From DATADD01 sp046262355 (GTDB lineage Bacteria > Actinomycetota > CADDZG01 > WHSQ01): a DNA stretch of 43,154 nucleotides. Positions 11,984 to 21,272 of this stretch are shown in pieces; the first letter of the stretch is position 1, and each line of letters opens with the position of its first letter. Under the pieces are notes generated by a model. That model searched no databases, was not told the origin of the DNA, and saw only the letters and a list, made by a program, of their open reading frames with translations. Position numbers and translations under genes: made by a program. Location of the stretch: assembly GCA_046262355.1 (NCBI GenBank), contig JBHEMX010000086.1, positions 1 to 43,154 on the forward strand, written 5' to 3'.

Positions 11984-13211
11984 CGCGGTCCACCTCCGCG
12001 ATGGAGTTGTAGTGGCAGAAGCCGATCCTCACCGCGCCGCCCGAGTCCTCGAGACCGAGGCGCTGCATGATCGCGAGCGCGTAGTAGTTGCCGTCCCACG
12101 TGAAGATGCCCCGCGCTCCCAGCTGTTCTGCGAGGACTCGAGGATGGAGGTCGCCGAGGCGCAGAGCGAACGTCGGCGTGCGCTCGTCGAGGCGCGCCGC
12201 GTCGGCGATCCCGTAGAGGCGGACGTCGGATAGCGCGCCGATCCCATCGAGGAAGCGCTGCGATAGCGTTGCCTCGGCGCGCCGCACGGCCTCCATGCCC
12301 GAAGCGAGCGCGGCTTGCCGCCCCGCCCGAGCGGCCCCGGGCTCGGAGAGGCCGGCGATGTAGTCCACGGTGGCGACGAGACCGGCCAAGGCTTCGTGGT
12401 TCTTGGTCCCGGTCTCCCAGCGGTCGGGGGACTCGTCGAGCGACGGACGCACCTTGTACGGTCGCCATCCGTCGAGCAACTCCTTGCGCGCGGACATCAC
12501 GCCGAGATGAGGCCCGAAGAACTTGTAGGGCGAACAGAAGAGGACATCGGCCCCGAGGGAGCGGGCGTCGATGCTTCGATGCGGCGCGAGATGTACCGCA
12601 TCCGCGATCACGATCGCATCGGTAGTGCGAGCGCGTTGCACGATCTCGTGCGCTGCCGTCACCGTGCCCACGGCGTTCGACGCGAGGGTGTACGCGACGA
12701 TGCGGGTGCGCGGCGACAGCACCGCATCGAGACCGTCGAGATCCAGCGTGCAGTCGTCAGTTCGCACGTCGACCCACCGAACGGTTGCTCCTGCGTCGGT
12801 GGCCGCGGCGACCCACGGCGCGATGTTGGCATCGTGGTCGAGCGTGGTGACGACGACCTCGTCGCCGGCGCGCAGGTCTCGAGCCAGTGCGCGCGACAGA
12901 GCGAAGGCAAGCGACGTCATGTTCGGTCCGAAGACGACCTCGCCCGCATCGCAACCGATCAGGTCGGCTGCGGCGCGCCGCGCCGCAGCGATCGTCTCGT
13001 CGGTCTCTTCGCTGGTGACGAATGGCCCACCCGAGTTGGCGTCGCGCTCGCCCAGGTAACGCGAGATTGCGTCGATGACGGTTGACGGCACTTGGGTGCC
13101 ACCCGGCGCGTCGGCGAAGATGCACGGCGCGCCACCGCATGTGCGCTGCAGCGCGGGAAAGGCGGCTCTGACCCTGTCGAGGTCGAGCGCGGCCTCGACG
13201 TCCGCCTTCAC
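11922..13211 (-). CDS. Class V aminotransferase, cysteine desulfurase-like (SufS/CsdA-like subgroup), 429 aa
   Basis: PLP-enzyme features are clear: H126 and N129 in TTLDHDANIAPW, D204 in IVIADAVHLAPH, and the Schiff-base lysine K230 in FCSPYKFFGPHLG. The protein resembles the VC1184-type subgroup of cysteine desulfurase family proteins. The C-terminal loop where true desulfurases keep the sulfur-accepting Cys reads AVRIGFCHYNS; the Cys there is not in the SufS/IscS context, so desulfurase activity is uncertain. No Fe-S assembly genes are nearby. It could act on another beta-substituted amino acid. Confidence 0.8.
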   Translation of the reverse strand: MKADVEAALDLDRVRAAFPALQRTCGGAPCIFADAPGGTQVPSTVIDAISRYLGERDANSGGPFVTSEETDETIAAARRAAADLIGCDAGEVVFGPNMTSLAFALSRALARDLRAGDEVVVTTLDHDANIAPWVAAATDAGATVRWVDVRTDDCTLDLDGLDAVLSPRTRIVAYTLASNAVGTVTAAHEIVQRARTTDAIVIADAVHLAPHRSIDARSLGADVLFCSPYKFFGPHLGVMSARKELLDGWRPYKVRPSLDESPDRWETGTKNHEALAGLVATVDYIAGLSEPGAARAGRQAALASGMEAVRRAEATLSQRFLDGIGALSDVRLYGIADAARLDERTPTFALRLGDLHPRVLAEQLGARGIFTWDGNYYALAIMQRLGLEDSGGAVRIGFCHYNSIAEVDRVIGELERLSQRPAAPPPTRS

Positions 13212-13265
13212 CCGAGCTTCTCCATGAGCGTGAGCATAAGCACCACGGACGACCTCACGCCGCCC

Positions 13266-14442
13266 TCATCGGCCTTCGGCGCCCGCCGCGTGGTGGGCTC
13301 GAACCAGCAGCAGCACGAGGCCGGCCGCGGCAACCCCGGCGGCGGCGATGAACGTGCCCTCGTAGCCGGCCAGCGCGGCAACTCCGCCGAGGCTTACGGC
13401 GCCGGCCCCGAAGGCAAGGTCGAAGAAGGCGGTGAACGTGCCGACGACGGAGCCGCGCTCCGAGGGCGGCGCTGCGGCAACTGCAACCGTCATCAGCGCC
13501 GGGAAGGCCAACGCTTGTCCGACCGAGAACAGGATCGTGCCCGCAAAGAGCCCGGCGATCGTGCCCGATACGCCGACGACCGCCAGACCCGTACCCGAGA
13601 GCGCCAATGCGATCCGCGCCGAGCGCCCCGGTCCGACCTTATCGGGGATGCGTGCGCCGAGGCTGCGTATCCCGAGCACGATCGCCGAATAGAGCGCGAA
13701 GACAAGGCGGGAGCCGTCGAGACCAAGCTCGCGCGCGTAGAGGGGCACGAAGGTGTTGTAGCCGGCGAGGCCCCAAACGCTGCAGGCGAGGATGATCCCC
13801 GGCAGAAGCCCTGCAGGGTGAACGATGCGCCGCCGCCCGGGCGTCGACGAGCGGGTGTCCGGGACCCTCAGGCCGAGCAGCGAGGCGACGGCCGCGGCCG
13901 CGGCGGCCACGATCCATGTGAGCGTGTAGCGGTCGTGGCCGAGCACCAGCTCGCCCACGAACGGGCCGAGCGCGAGCCCGCCGTAGAGCGCGAGCGAGAA
14001 GAGGCTGAGCGCCTCGCCGCGGCGCTCGTCCGGCGCGAGATCGTTGATCACGCTCGCCGCCCCCACGTAGAAGGCCGCCTCCCCGACGCCCGAAAGAAGA
14101 CGGAGCGCGAACAGGATTGACAGCGACGAGGCGAGAGAATAGGCGGCCACCGAGAGGCGCGACGATCGCCGCGCCTAACACGATCGGGGCCCGTCGGCCC
14201 CGGCGGTCTCCCACGCTCCCTATGAAGGGGCGGAGGAGTATGGCCGAGAGGGCGAAGGACCCGATCGCGACCCCGACCGCGACGTCTCCACCGCCCAGCG
14301 GGCCCTTCACGTACAGCGGCAAGGTAGGGATGAGCGCACCCACCGAAATGAAGTAGGAGAGCGTCGACAGCATGATGAGCACGAACAACGGCGTTACCAG
14401 CCGCGGCGGCCGCGCTCCGGAACGGATGCTGGTCAGATGCAA
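13266..14442 (-). pseudogene. MFS transporter interrupted by a frameshift
   Basis: The first part starts at TTG (14442, with GAGAGGAA upstream) and encodes MFS helices 1-3 with the loop motif GSVGDRRGRRAPIVLGAAIVA. That frame then turns into Arg-rich nonsense near 14155, while the next frame continues with helix 3/4 (SLASSLSILFALRLLSGVGEAAFYVGAASVINDLAPDERRGEA split across it) to the stop at 13266. The combined length fits about 391 residues and 12 helices with one extra base. Either the gene is recently broken or the assembly has an indel. Substrate unknown; a drug-efflux-like family is likely. Confidence 0.8.
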
Positions 14443-14598
14443 GGGTTCCTCTCGGACGGTAAGACGGACTCAGGTATTGAACTCGATGGCGCCCGATCGG
14501 CTTCCCGCCCGAGCGCGCCGGACGCGCGCGCCGGGTCACGGAAGGGAGCTCGACGGCCGCCGTCGTGGCTTCCCGACCGCTTAGGTGCTCCCGACCGT

Positions 14599-15162
14599 TT
14601 AGGCGCGCCGGCCGAAGATCGCGAGCAGCTGCGTCTGGCGATCGGCGCCCGGCGGGGGCTCGATCTTGTCGCCGAACACGCCGAAGCTCTTGAGCGCGTC
14701 CTCCTCGGGCTTCGAGCGCTCGTAGCAGATCTCGACGAGCTCGGGGTCGAGCTTGTCGTCGCCGCGGATGCCGCGCGCGAGGTCCCAGGCGTGGATGAGA
14801 TGGTCGACGAACAGCTGCCACGCGTACTCGCTCCCGGGATGGTCGCCGAAGGAGAGATGCACGATCCGCTCCATCGCGCCCGGCGCCTGAACGGCAACCA
14901 TGGCCTCCTTCGACGCTTCCTCCCAGATCCCTTTCGGGGCGTCGCCGAGGAGATCGCCGTCGAAGCGGTCGCCGACGTCCTCGATCGTCTCGCCGTCCAT
15001 CAGCGGCGGCGTCCACCTGTCCTCGTTGACGAGATGGTTCACGAGCGCACGCACGTCCCAGTCGGAGCACGGCGTGTCGAGATGCCACTGATCGTCCTCG
15101 ACGGCGCGCACGTGCCGGTCGAACTCCTCGACGGCGCGCCGGTGCAGGTCGGGGATGTTCAT
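14599..15162 (-). CDS. TIGR03086-like DinB/mycothiol-dependent-type metal-binding protein, 187 aa
   Basis: ATG at 15162 overlaps the upstream stop (ATGA). The N-terminus (IPDLHRRAVEEFDRHVRAV, then DTPCSDWDVRALVNHLVNEDRW) is the helical-bundle start of the TIGR03086 family related to maleylpyruvate isomerase and DinB; the conserved His in NHLV and the HAWDLARGI segment around residue 130 supply metal ligands. Members of the fold use mycothiol or bacillithiol in actinobacteria and firmicutes. The specific substrate is not predictable. It is translated together with the ABM-like protein. Confidence 0.8.
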   Translation of the reverse strand: MNIPDLHRRAVEEFDRHVRAVEDDQWHLDTPCSDWDVRALVNHLVNEDRWTPPLMDGETIEDVGDRFDGDLLGDAPKGIWEEASKEAMVAVQAPGAMERIVHLSFGDHPGSEYAWQLFVDHLIHAWDLARGIRGDDKLDPELVEICYERSKPEEDALKSFGVFGDKIEPPPGADRQTQLLAIFGRRA

Positions 15163-15767
15163 GGGCTCGACGTCCAGGGCTCGCTCAGATCGGTGTACTC
15201 GGGATCCTCGACGAGCGAGGACCATTCCTCGAGCTGCGCCCGCACTTCCTTCGAGTCCGCGACCATGCGCTTCTCACCCGCGCGCGCCTCTTCTTCCGAC
15301 GTGAAGTAAACGACCTCCGTGAAGAGTCCCCCCTGATGCCACGCCGTGATGCCGCCGATCACGTCGGGCCGGTACTCATTGAGCCATTGGTCCGCCTGGT
15401 CGTTCAGCTCCCGCAGGCGATCGATGTCCTGGGCGCGTCCATGGATCACTTGCACGAAGCCGGCGTCGTCCGATCCTCCGTCGCGCATGAGCTGCACATC
15501 CGTCGAGTCGTGGAACGAGACCTCACCCTCGAGATGGCGCGCGGTTTCCTGCCACCACCGGTCCTGCTCGGGTCGATCGCTGTTCCGGCGCGCCGCATCC
15601 TCCGAGGAGAAGCGAGCGATCACGTACATCACTCCATCGTTGGACACGCCGATGGTGCTGCCGAGGAACCCCTCCGCGCCCGGCTTGAGCTCCTGATCCC
15701 AGAGTTCGGAGCGACGGCGCAGCGCATCGGCGTCCGTGACGCGACCGTGGATCACCTGGACGAACAT
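15159..15767 (-). CDS. Tandem ABM-like (dimeric alpha/beta barrel) protein, 202 aa
   Basis: Two copies of the same domain are evident: each starts FVQVIHGR (residues 2 and 104), followed by a helix, a GGITAW/GSTIGV strand and a strand with V(M/V)Y(V/F) and FSSE/FTSE. This is the ferredoxin-like ABM/Dabb fold used by monooxygenases and stress proteins. The duplication makes a built-in dimer. A catalytic residue is not obvious, so the function is unknown. The DinB-like gene follows in a 4-base overlap. Confidence 0.75.
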   Translation of the reverse strand: MFVQVIHGRVTDADALRRRSELWDQELKPGAEGFLGSTIGVSNDGVMYVIARFSSEDAARRNSDRPEQDRWWQETARHLEGEVSFHDSTDVQLMRDGGSDDAGFVQVIHGRAQDIDRLRELNDQADQWLNEYRPDVIGGITAWHQGGLFTEVVYFTSEEEARAGEKRMVADSKEVRAQLEEWSSLVEDPEYTDLSEPWTSSP

Positions 15768-15851
15768 GAACCATCCCTCCCCTTGCTTGCCCTCCTTTCA
15801 ACCTACTCCTGCCGGTACCTCCGTCAAGAGGGAGCGGGGACCGGTCGATGT

Positions 15852-15880
15852 TTCCGACGAGCGCCCACGCCCTCTACTCT
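15852..15880 (+). promoter_or_regulatory. Promoter of kgd
   Basis: TTCCGA (15852-15857) and TACTCT (15875-15880) are 17 bases apart. Transcription would start near 15887, downstream of the ATG at 15883 but upstream of that at 15919, which supports the later start codon. Confidence 0.45.
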
Positions 15881-15918
15881 GTATGGACCAGCGCGTCGGC
15901 CCTGCGGCGGTGATCGAG

Positions 15919-18900
15919 ATGGACAAGCCAACCGAACAGGAAGCCTTCGGCCCGAACATCTGGCTCGTCGATGAGATGTACCGGCGATACCAGGAGAACC
16001 CTCGGGCCGTGGGTCCGTCGTGGCGGGAGTTCTTCGAGGACTATCGTCCCCACCAAGGTCCGCCGACGGCCGGCAAGAAGCAAGACGACAAGAAGCCGGA
16101 CGGCAAGAAGCCGGACGGCAAGAAGCAGGACGGCAAGAAGCAGGCCGAGGCGGACGGGCGGGAGCGGCGGCCGGACGCGCCCGCGCCCCGGGGGGATGTC
16201 GCCACCACGTCGGCGGACGACCGGACCTCCTCGGTCCCCGAGGGAGCGACTCCGCTGCGCGGCATCACGGCGCGCATCGCAGAGAACATGGAGGCGTCGC
16301 TCGGAGTGCCCACCGCGACCTCCGTGCGGACGATCCCGGCCAAGATCCTCGAGGAGAACCGCCGCGTGATCAATCGCTATCTTTCGGCGCGCCGAGGCGG
16401 CAAGATCTCCTACACCCACGTGATCGGATGGGCGGTGCTCAAGGCGATAGAGAAGCGCCCCGCCATGAACTCGAGCTACGCCGAGGTCGACGGCAAGCCC
16501 CATCTCGTACAGCACAAGCACGTGAACTTCGGCCTGGCCGTGGACGTCGAACGCGCGGGATCGCGAACGCTCATCGTGCCCAACATCAAGCGGGCCAACG
16601 ATTTCGACTTCGCAGGGTTCTGGTCCGCATACGAGACCTTGATCCGCAAGGTGCGCGCCAACGAGCTCAAGATCGAGGACTTCGCCGGCACGACCATGAC
16701 CCTGACGAACCCCGGCACGGTCGGGACCAGCCAGTCGGTTCCCCGCCTCATGCAGGGACAGGGGGTGATCGTCGGCACCGGAGCCATCACCTATCCGCCG
16801 GAGTATGAGGCGGCCGATCCCAGGACGATCGCGCAACTCGCGGTGAGCAAGGTCATGACGATCACGAGCACGTATGACCATCGCGTCATCCAGGGCGCCG
16901 AGTCCGGCCAGTTCCTCAACGAGATACACGAGCTCCTTCTCGGGGTCGATCGCTTCTACGACGAGCTCTTTGCATCGCTCAGGGTCCCTTACGAGCCGGT
17001 GCGCTGGAGCCGTGACAAGGCACCGCGTCAAGACGTCGACGCCTATCTCGAGAAGCAGTCGCGCGTGGCCCAGCTCATCAACATGTATCGAGTCAGAGGG
17101 CATCTGCTGGCGGAGCTCAATCCGATCGGATGGGAGGTCCTCAGCCATCCGGAGCTCGACCTCTCGCACTATGGGATGACCGTGTGGGACCTCGACAGGG
17201 AGTTTCTCACCGACGGCATCCCGGGCCCCTCGAAGCAGGCGCTCAGGCAGATCATCGACACCCTGCGCGATGCATACTGTCGAACGCTCGGCGTCGAGTA
17301 CATGCACATAAGCGAGCCGGAGCAGAAGTCGTGGCTGCAGCACAAGGTCGAGCCGGGACCCGACGTGCTATCACTCGACGACAAGAAGCACATCCTTGAT
17401 CGGCTCATCGCCGCCGAGGCGTTCGAGCGATTCGTTCACAGCAAGTACACGGGCCACAAGCGCTATTCGCTGGAGGGTGCAGAGAGTCTGATCCCCATGC
17501 TCGACGCGTTGCTGGAGGATGCAGGCGCATCGGGGATGGTCGAGATCGTAATGGGGATGTCACATCGAGGGCGCCTCAACGTGCTGGCAAACATCGTCGG
17601 CAAGCCCCTCAAGACGATATTCAAGGAGTTCGAGGGCGACGTGGATCCGCACACCGTCCAGGGCTCCGGCGACGTCAAGTACCACGTCGGGATGACGGGG
17701 AGGTTCACATCGGCGCAAGGCGACGACATCGCCATCGTGGTTGCGTCCAACCCGTCGCATCTCGAGTCGGACGATCCGGTGGTGGAGGGCATGGCGCGCG
17801 CCAAACAAGACCTGATAGGCGAAGGGGCCGATCGCCGCGTGCTTCCGCTGCTCCTACACGGGGACGCAGCGTTCGCCGGTCAGGGCGTGGTCGCCGAGAC
17901 ATTTAACATGTCGCAGCTCAGCGGCTACAAGACCGGCGGCACGGTCCACATCGTCGTCAACAACAACATCGGGTTCACGACATCGCCCCAGGCTGGGCGG
18001 TCGAGCACCTACGCGACCGACATCGCGAAGATGGTTCAGGCGCCGATCCTGCATGTGAACGGGGACGATCCCGAGGCGTGCGTGAGAGCGGCACGGCTTG
18101 GGTTCGCGTTCCGACAGCGCTTCAAGATCGACGTGGTGATCGATCTCGTCTGCTACCGGCGACACGGACATCAAGAGGTCGACGACCCGTCCTACACGCA
18201 GCCCCTCATGTACCAGAAGATCGAGGAGCGCCGATCGATCCGCAAGCTGTACACCGAGTACCTCGTCAATCGCCAGGAGCTCACGCTCGAAGAGGCCGAG
18301 GCCTCACTCGACAACTTCCAGGAACGGATGCAGCAGGCGTTCACGGAAACCAAAGAGAGCGCGCCGCCCAAGGACGTGCGCGCCTCGCAGCCCGAGCTCG
18401 CCGGAGTCCTGCCGCACATCGAAACCGGGGTGGAGCGCGGTCGCCTGGAGCGTATCCACGAGGTTCTCACCGGCTGGCCGCCCAACGTCCAGCCGCATCC
18501 CAAGCTCAAGCGGATGCTGGAGAAGCGCCGTGGCCTGCTCGACAAGGACGCGATCGACTGGGCGCACGGCGAGGCGCTTGCGTTCGGATCGCTGCTGCTC
18601 GAAGGCATCCCGGTGCGCCTCTCGGGTCAGGACTCGCGGCGTGGGACCTTCAGCCAGAGGCACTCCGTGCTCATCGACTACGGGACGGGCGAGGAGTACA
18701 TGCCGCTCAACGATCTCGGAGACAACCAGGCGGAGTTCCGCAGCTACGACAGTCTCCTTTCCGAGTTCGCAGTGATGGGATTCGAGTACGGCTACTCGAT
18801 CGCGAATCAGGATGCACTCGTGTTGTGGGAGGCGCAGTTCGGCGACTTCGTCAACGGAGCGCAGATCGTCATCGATCAGTTCGTCGTGGCGGGCGAAGAC

Positions 18901-19578
18901 AAGTGGGGTCAACAGAGCGGCCTCGTGCTGTTGCTGCCTCATGGCTACGAAGGTCAGGGGCCAGAGCACTCGAGCGCACGCATCGAGCGCTTCCTCACGC
19001 TATCGGCCGAGGACAGCATCCAGGTAGCCCAGCCCACGACACCGGCGCAGTACTTCCACCTCCTCCGCCGCCAGGTCAAGCGTCTCGTGCGCAAGCCGCT
19101 GATCGTGTTCACCCCCAAGTCGCTGCTGCGCCATGCCGATGCCCGCAGCAAGGTGACCGAGCTAGCGAACGGCTACTTCCGGGAGACCCTCGACGATCCG
19201 TACATCTCGGAGCGCGCCGATATCGAGCGCATCCTGCTGTGCACCGGGAAGGTCGCTTATGCCCTCAAGGACGAACGTGAGCGGCGCAAGGCCAAGGTGG
19301 CCATCGTGAGGGTCGAGCAGCTCTACCCATGGCCCGATGAGCAGCTGATGGAGATCTTCGAGAGGTATCCGAACGCACGGACCGTCTGCTGGGTCCAGGA
19401 GGAACCCGAGAACATGGGCGCGTGGGCATTCGTACACGCTCGGCTCCATCGCCTACTACGCGACCGCCTCAAGCTCGCGCACGCCGCCCGGTACGAGAGC
19501 GCGAGCCCCGCGACCGGGAGCATGCAGGTCCACGCGCAGGAGCAGGAAGAGCTCATGGAGGTTGCGTTCGGTCGCTAG
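15919..19578 (+). CDS. kgd: Multifunctional 2-oxoglutarate decarboxylase/dehydrogenase E1-E2 fusion, 1219 aa
   Basis: The protein has the layout of actinobacterial Kgd/OdhA. Residues 1-50 are the E1 peptide (FGPNIWLVDEMYRRYQENP). A Lys/Gly/Asp linker with 15-bp repeats follows (53-75), then an E2 acyltransferase core (about 104-350) with the active-site His321 in TYDHRVIQG, then the ThDP-dependent E1 from about 375 to the end, with GDAAFAGQG near 648 and the NNNIGFTT cofactor segment. No lipoyl domain is present, as in the family; lipoyl groups come from the pyruvate dehydrogenase E2. It converts 2-oxoglutarate to succinyl-CoA in the TCA cycle. Length matches mycobacterial Kgd. Confidence 0.95.
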   Translation: MDKPTEQEAFGPNIWLVDEMYRRYQENPRAVGPSWREFFEDYRPHQGPPTAGKKQDDKKPDGKKPDGKKQDGKKQAEADGRERRPDAPAPRGDVATTSADDRTSSVPEGATPLRGITARIAENMEASLGVPTATSVRTIPAKILEENRRVINRYLSARRGGKISYTHVIGWAVLKAIEKRPAMNSSYAEVDGKPHLVQHKHVNFGLAVDVERAGSRTLIVPNIKRANDFDFAGFWSAYETLIRKVRANELKIEDFAGTTMTLTNPGTVGTSQSVPRLMQGQGVIVGTGAITYPPEYEAADPRTIAQLAVSKVMTITSTYDHRVIQGAESGQFLNEIHELLLGVDRFYDELFASLRVPYEPVRWSRDKAPRQDVDAYLEKQSRVAQLINMYRVRGHLLAELNPIGWEVLSHPELDLSHYGMTVWDLDREFLTDGIPGPSKQALRQIIDTLRDAYCRTLGVEYMHISEPEQKSWLQHKVEPGPDVLSLDDKKHILDRLIAAEAFERFVHSKYTGHKRYSLEGAESLIPMLDALLEDAGASGMVEIVMGMSHRGRLNVLANIVGKPLKTIFKEFEGDVDPHTVQGSGDVKYHVGMTGRFTSAQGDDIAIVVASNPSHLESDDPVVEGMARAKQDLIGEGADRRVLPLLLHGDAAFAGQGVVAETFNMSQLSGYKTGGTVHIVVNNNIGFTTSPQAGRSSTYATDIAKMVQAPILHVNGDDPEACVRAARLGFAFRQRFKIDVVIDLVCYRRHGHQEVDDPSYTQPLMYQKIEERRSIRKLYTEYLVNRQELTLEEAEASLDNFQERMQQAFTETKESAPPKDVRASQPELAGVLPHIETGVERGRLERIHEVLTGWPPNVQPHPKLKRMLEKRRGLLDKDAIDWAHGEALAFGSLLLEGIPVRLSGQDSRRGTFSQRHSVLIDYGTGEEYMPLNDLGDNQAEFRSYDSLLSEFAVMGFEYGYSIANQDALVLWEAQFGDFVNGAQIVIDQFVVAGEDKWGQQSGLVLLLPHGYEGQGPEHSSARIERFLTLSAEDSIQVAQPTTPAQYFHLLRRQVKRLVRKPLIVFTPKSLLRHADARSKVTELANGYFRETLDDPYISERADIERILLCTGKVAYALKDERERRKAKVAIVRVEQLYPWPDEQLMEIFERYPNARTVCWVQEEPENMGAWAFVHARLHRLLRDRLKLAHAARYESASPATGSMQVHAQEQEELMEVAFGR
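16075..16143 (+). repeat. 15-bp tandem repeats in the kgd linker
   Basis: Units of the form AAGAAG-CCG/CAG-GAC-GGC repeat four times and encode KK(P/Q)DG units in the flexible linker between the E1 N-terminal peptide and the E2 core. Repeat number may vary between strains. Confidence 0.8.
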
Positions 19579-19659
19579 TGCGCCTGATCGCGCGGCGATG
19601 AGGCCCGTTCCTTGTTGCCGTCGCGAGGTCGTGGTCACCGGAGCTAAGGTGACGGGGCG

Positions 19660-20805
19660 ATGACCCCACAGTTCGTAAGGTGGATCGGCGCGGTGGCCGG
19701 TCTCCTCATCGTGATCTGGACCGCGCAGAGCGTCCTGAGATCTCTGATCGTGCCGCGCGGACTGGCTTCGCGGCTCGCGGCGATCGTGTCCCGGAACGTG
19801 AGGGGAACCATCCTGTTGGTCGCGAACCGCTTCGACACCTACGTGGCCAAAGACGCCGTCATGGCGCTGCAGGCGCCGGTTTTCCTTGTATTCCTGCTCG
19901 CATCGTGGCTCGCGCTGTTCCTCATCGGTTACGCACTCATGCTGTGGCCGCTCATCGGTGTCTCGTTCGGCGACGCATTGCTGGAGAGCGGTTCGTCGAT
20001 GTTCACGCTCGGATTCGCGGGGACACACGAGGTCGGCGCGACCTCCCTCCATTTCCTCGCCGCGGCCACCGGACTCATCGTCGTTGCGCTGCAGATCGCC
20101 TATCTGCCGACGCTGTATGCGGCGTTCAATCGGCGCGAGACGGTCGTCACGATCCTGCAGAGCCGTGCCGGCGCGCCGGCGTGGGGGCCGGAGATCCTCG
20201 CCCGCCATCAGGCGGTCGGCATCGTCGGCGACCTCGCGGGCCTCTACGCGGAATGGGAGCGGTGGGCCGCGGACGTCGCCGAGAGCCACACGAACTATCC
20301 CGTGTTGATCTTCTTCCGCTCCCCCCATGCCCTGCGCTCGTGGGTCCTGGGGCTGTTGGCGGTGATGGACTCGGCCGCGCTCTACCTCGCCCTCAGCCCC
20401 AGCCTCGCTCCCACCCAGGCGCGTCTGTGCGTGCGCATGGGATTCACCTGTCTTCGAAGCGTCGCCGATGTCCTCGACATCTCCTACGACACAGATCCGT
20501 TCCCCGAGGATCCCATCGAGCTCACGTACGAGGAGTTCACCGGAGGGGTGCGCCGCCTGGAGGAGGTCGGCTTCCCCATCGAGCGCCCCGCCCAGGAGGC
20601 GTGGTCCGACTTCAAGGGATGGCGCGTGAACTACGAGTCGATCGCGTACATGCTCGCCGACCTCGTCGTGGCGCCGCCGGGCCCATGGTCGGGCGGTCGC
20701 AACCACCTTCCGGAACTCGCCATCATCCCTCAGCGTCCGGCGGATCGCAGGCCCGACGACACGGGAGCGAAGGCGCGCCCCCGCGGCCAGGGGACGGGCT
20801 GGTAA
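19660..20805 (+). CDS. Integral membrane protein with ion-channel-like pore segment, 381 aa
   Basis: Hydrophobic segments lie at about residues 8-25, 68-105 and 125-150. Between the second and third, GDALLESGSSMFTLGFAGTHE has the form of a pore helix and filter (compare TLGFGD-type segments of two-TM potassium channels), and the next helix begins TSLHFLAAATGLIVVALQIAYLPTLY. The remaining 230 residues are soluble and helical (LARHQAVGIVGDLAGLYAEWERWA and onward) with no recognised nucleotide-binding motif. I see a possible TM-pore-TM channel with a cytoplasmic domain; the filter is not canonical. Many actinobacteria have unnamed homologues. Confidence 0.65.
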   Translation: MTPQFVRWIGAVAGLLIVIWTAQSVLRSLIVPRGLASRLAAIVSRNVRGTILLVANRFDTYVAKDAVMALQAPVFLVFLLASWLALFLIGYALMLWPLIGVSFGDALLESGSSMFTLGFAGTHEVGATSLHFLAAATGLIVVALQIAYLPTLYAAFNRRETVVTILQSRAGAPAWGPEILARHQAVGIVGDLAGLYAEWERWAADVAESHTNYPVLIFFRSPHALRSWVLGLLAVMDSAALYLALSPSLAPTQARLCVRMGFTCLRSVADVLDISYDTDPFPEDPIELTYEEFTGGVRRLEEVGFPIERPAQEAWSDFKGWRVNYESIAYMLADLVVAPPGPWSGGRNHLPELAIIPQRPADRRPDDTGAKARPRGQGTGW

Positions 20806-20814
20806 CCGAGTCAC

Positions 20815-21243
20815 ATGTCCGGTGGATCGTGCCTCACATGGAGCGAGCTTCCGCCCGAGGCGCGGCGCATCGTTGGGCGCGCGCGGCGGGCCGTGCTCGC
20901 GACCGTGGGCCGCGACGGCGCACCCCATGCGGTTCCCGTCTGCTTCGCGCTGCGCGCGGGGGAACTCGTGACCGCCGTGGACCAGAAGCCCAAGCGCGGT
21001 GGGAAGCTCGCGCGCGTCGCTCATGTGCGCGCCGATCCCTCGGCGGCGATCGTCGTGGACCGTTGGGATGAGGACTGGACACAGCTCGGGTGGGTGATGT
21101 TCCAGGGCGAGGCGCATCTCGACGAACCAGGCAGCGCCACCGCCACGCTGGTCGAGCGCTACCCGCAGTATCGCGACGATCCTCCCCAGGGGGAGGTCAT
21201 CGTGCTGCGCCCCCGGCGGATCCTGTGGTGGATGTGGGAGTGA
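20815..21243 (+). CDS. PPOX-class F420-dependent oxidoreductase (TIGR03668-like), 142 aa
   Basis: The split-barrel fold is seen from RRAVLATVGRDGAPHAVPVCFAL, then KPKRGGKLARVAHVRADPSAAIVVDRWDEDWTQLGWVMFQG (in pieces) and a C-terminal VIVLRPRRILWW strand. This matches the TIGR03668 group of F420- or FMN-binding pyridoxamine-oxidase-like proteins restricted mostly to actinobacteria. The start has no good ribosome site, and a later start is possible. Substrate unknown. It follows the membrane protein by only nine bases. Confidence 0.85.
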   Translation: MSGGSCLTWSELPPEARRIVGRARRAVLATVGRDGAPHAVPVCFALRAGELVTAVDQKPKRGGKLARVAHVRADPSAAIVVDRWDEDWTQLGWVMFQGEAHLDEPGSATATLVERYPQYRDDPPQGEVIVLRPRRILWWMWE

Positions 21244-21260
21244 TCGGCGCCGTTCGCCAC

Positions 21261-21266
21261 TAGTGT
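21261..21266 (+). promoter_or_regulatory. -10 element of a leaderless gene
   Basis: TAGTGT ends six bases before the ATG at 21273. No ribosome binding site is present before that ATG, so the transcript is probably leaderless, as is common in actinobacteria. Confidence 0.35.
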
Positions 21267-21272
21267 TGGCGG

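Noticed and set aside
15874..17343. Long open frame antisense to kgd (489 codons)
   Set aside because: It is the shadow of a GC-rich gene: no family signature, skewed Arg/Val/Asp content, and the plus strand encodes a clear Kgd protein.
19456..21117. 553-codon frame antisense to the membrane protein and oxidoreductase
   Set aside because: It covers two well-supported plus-strand genes and reads as Arg/His/Gly-rich sequence without domains.
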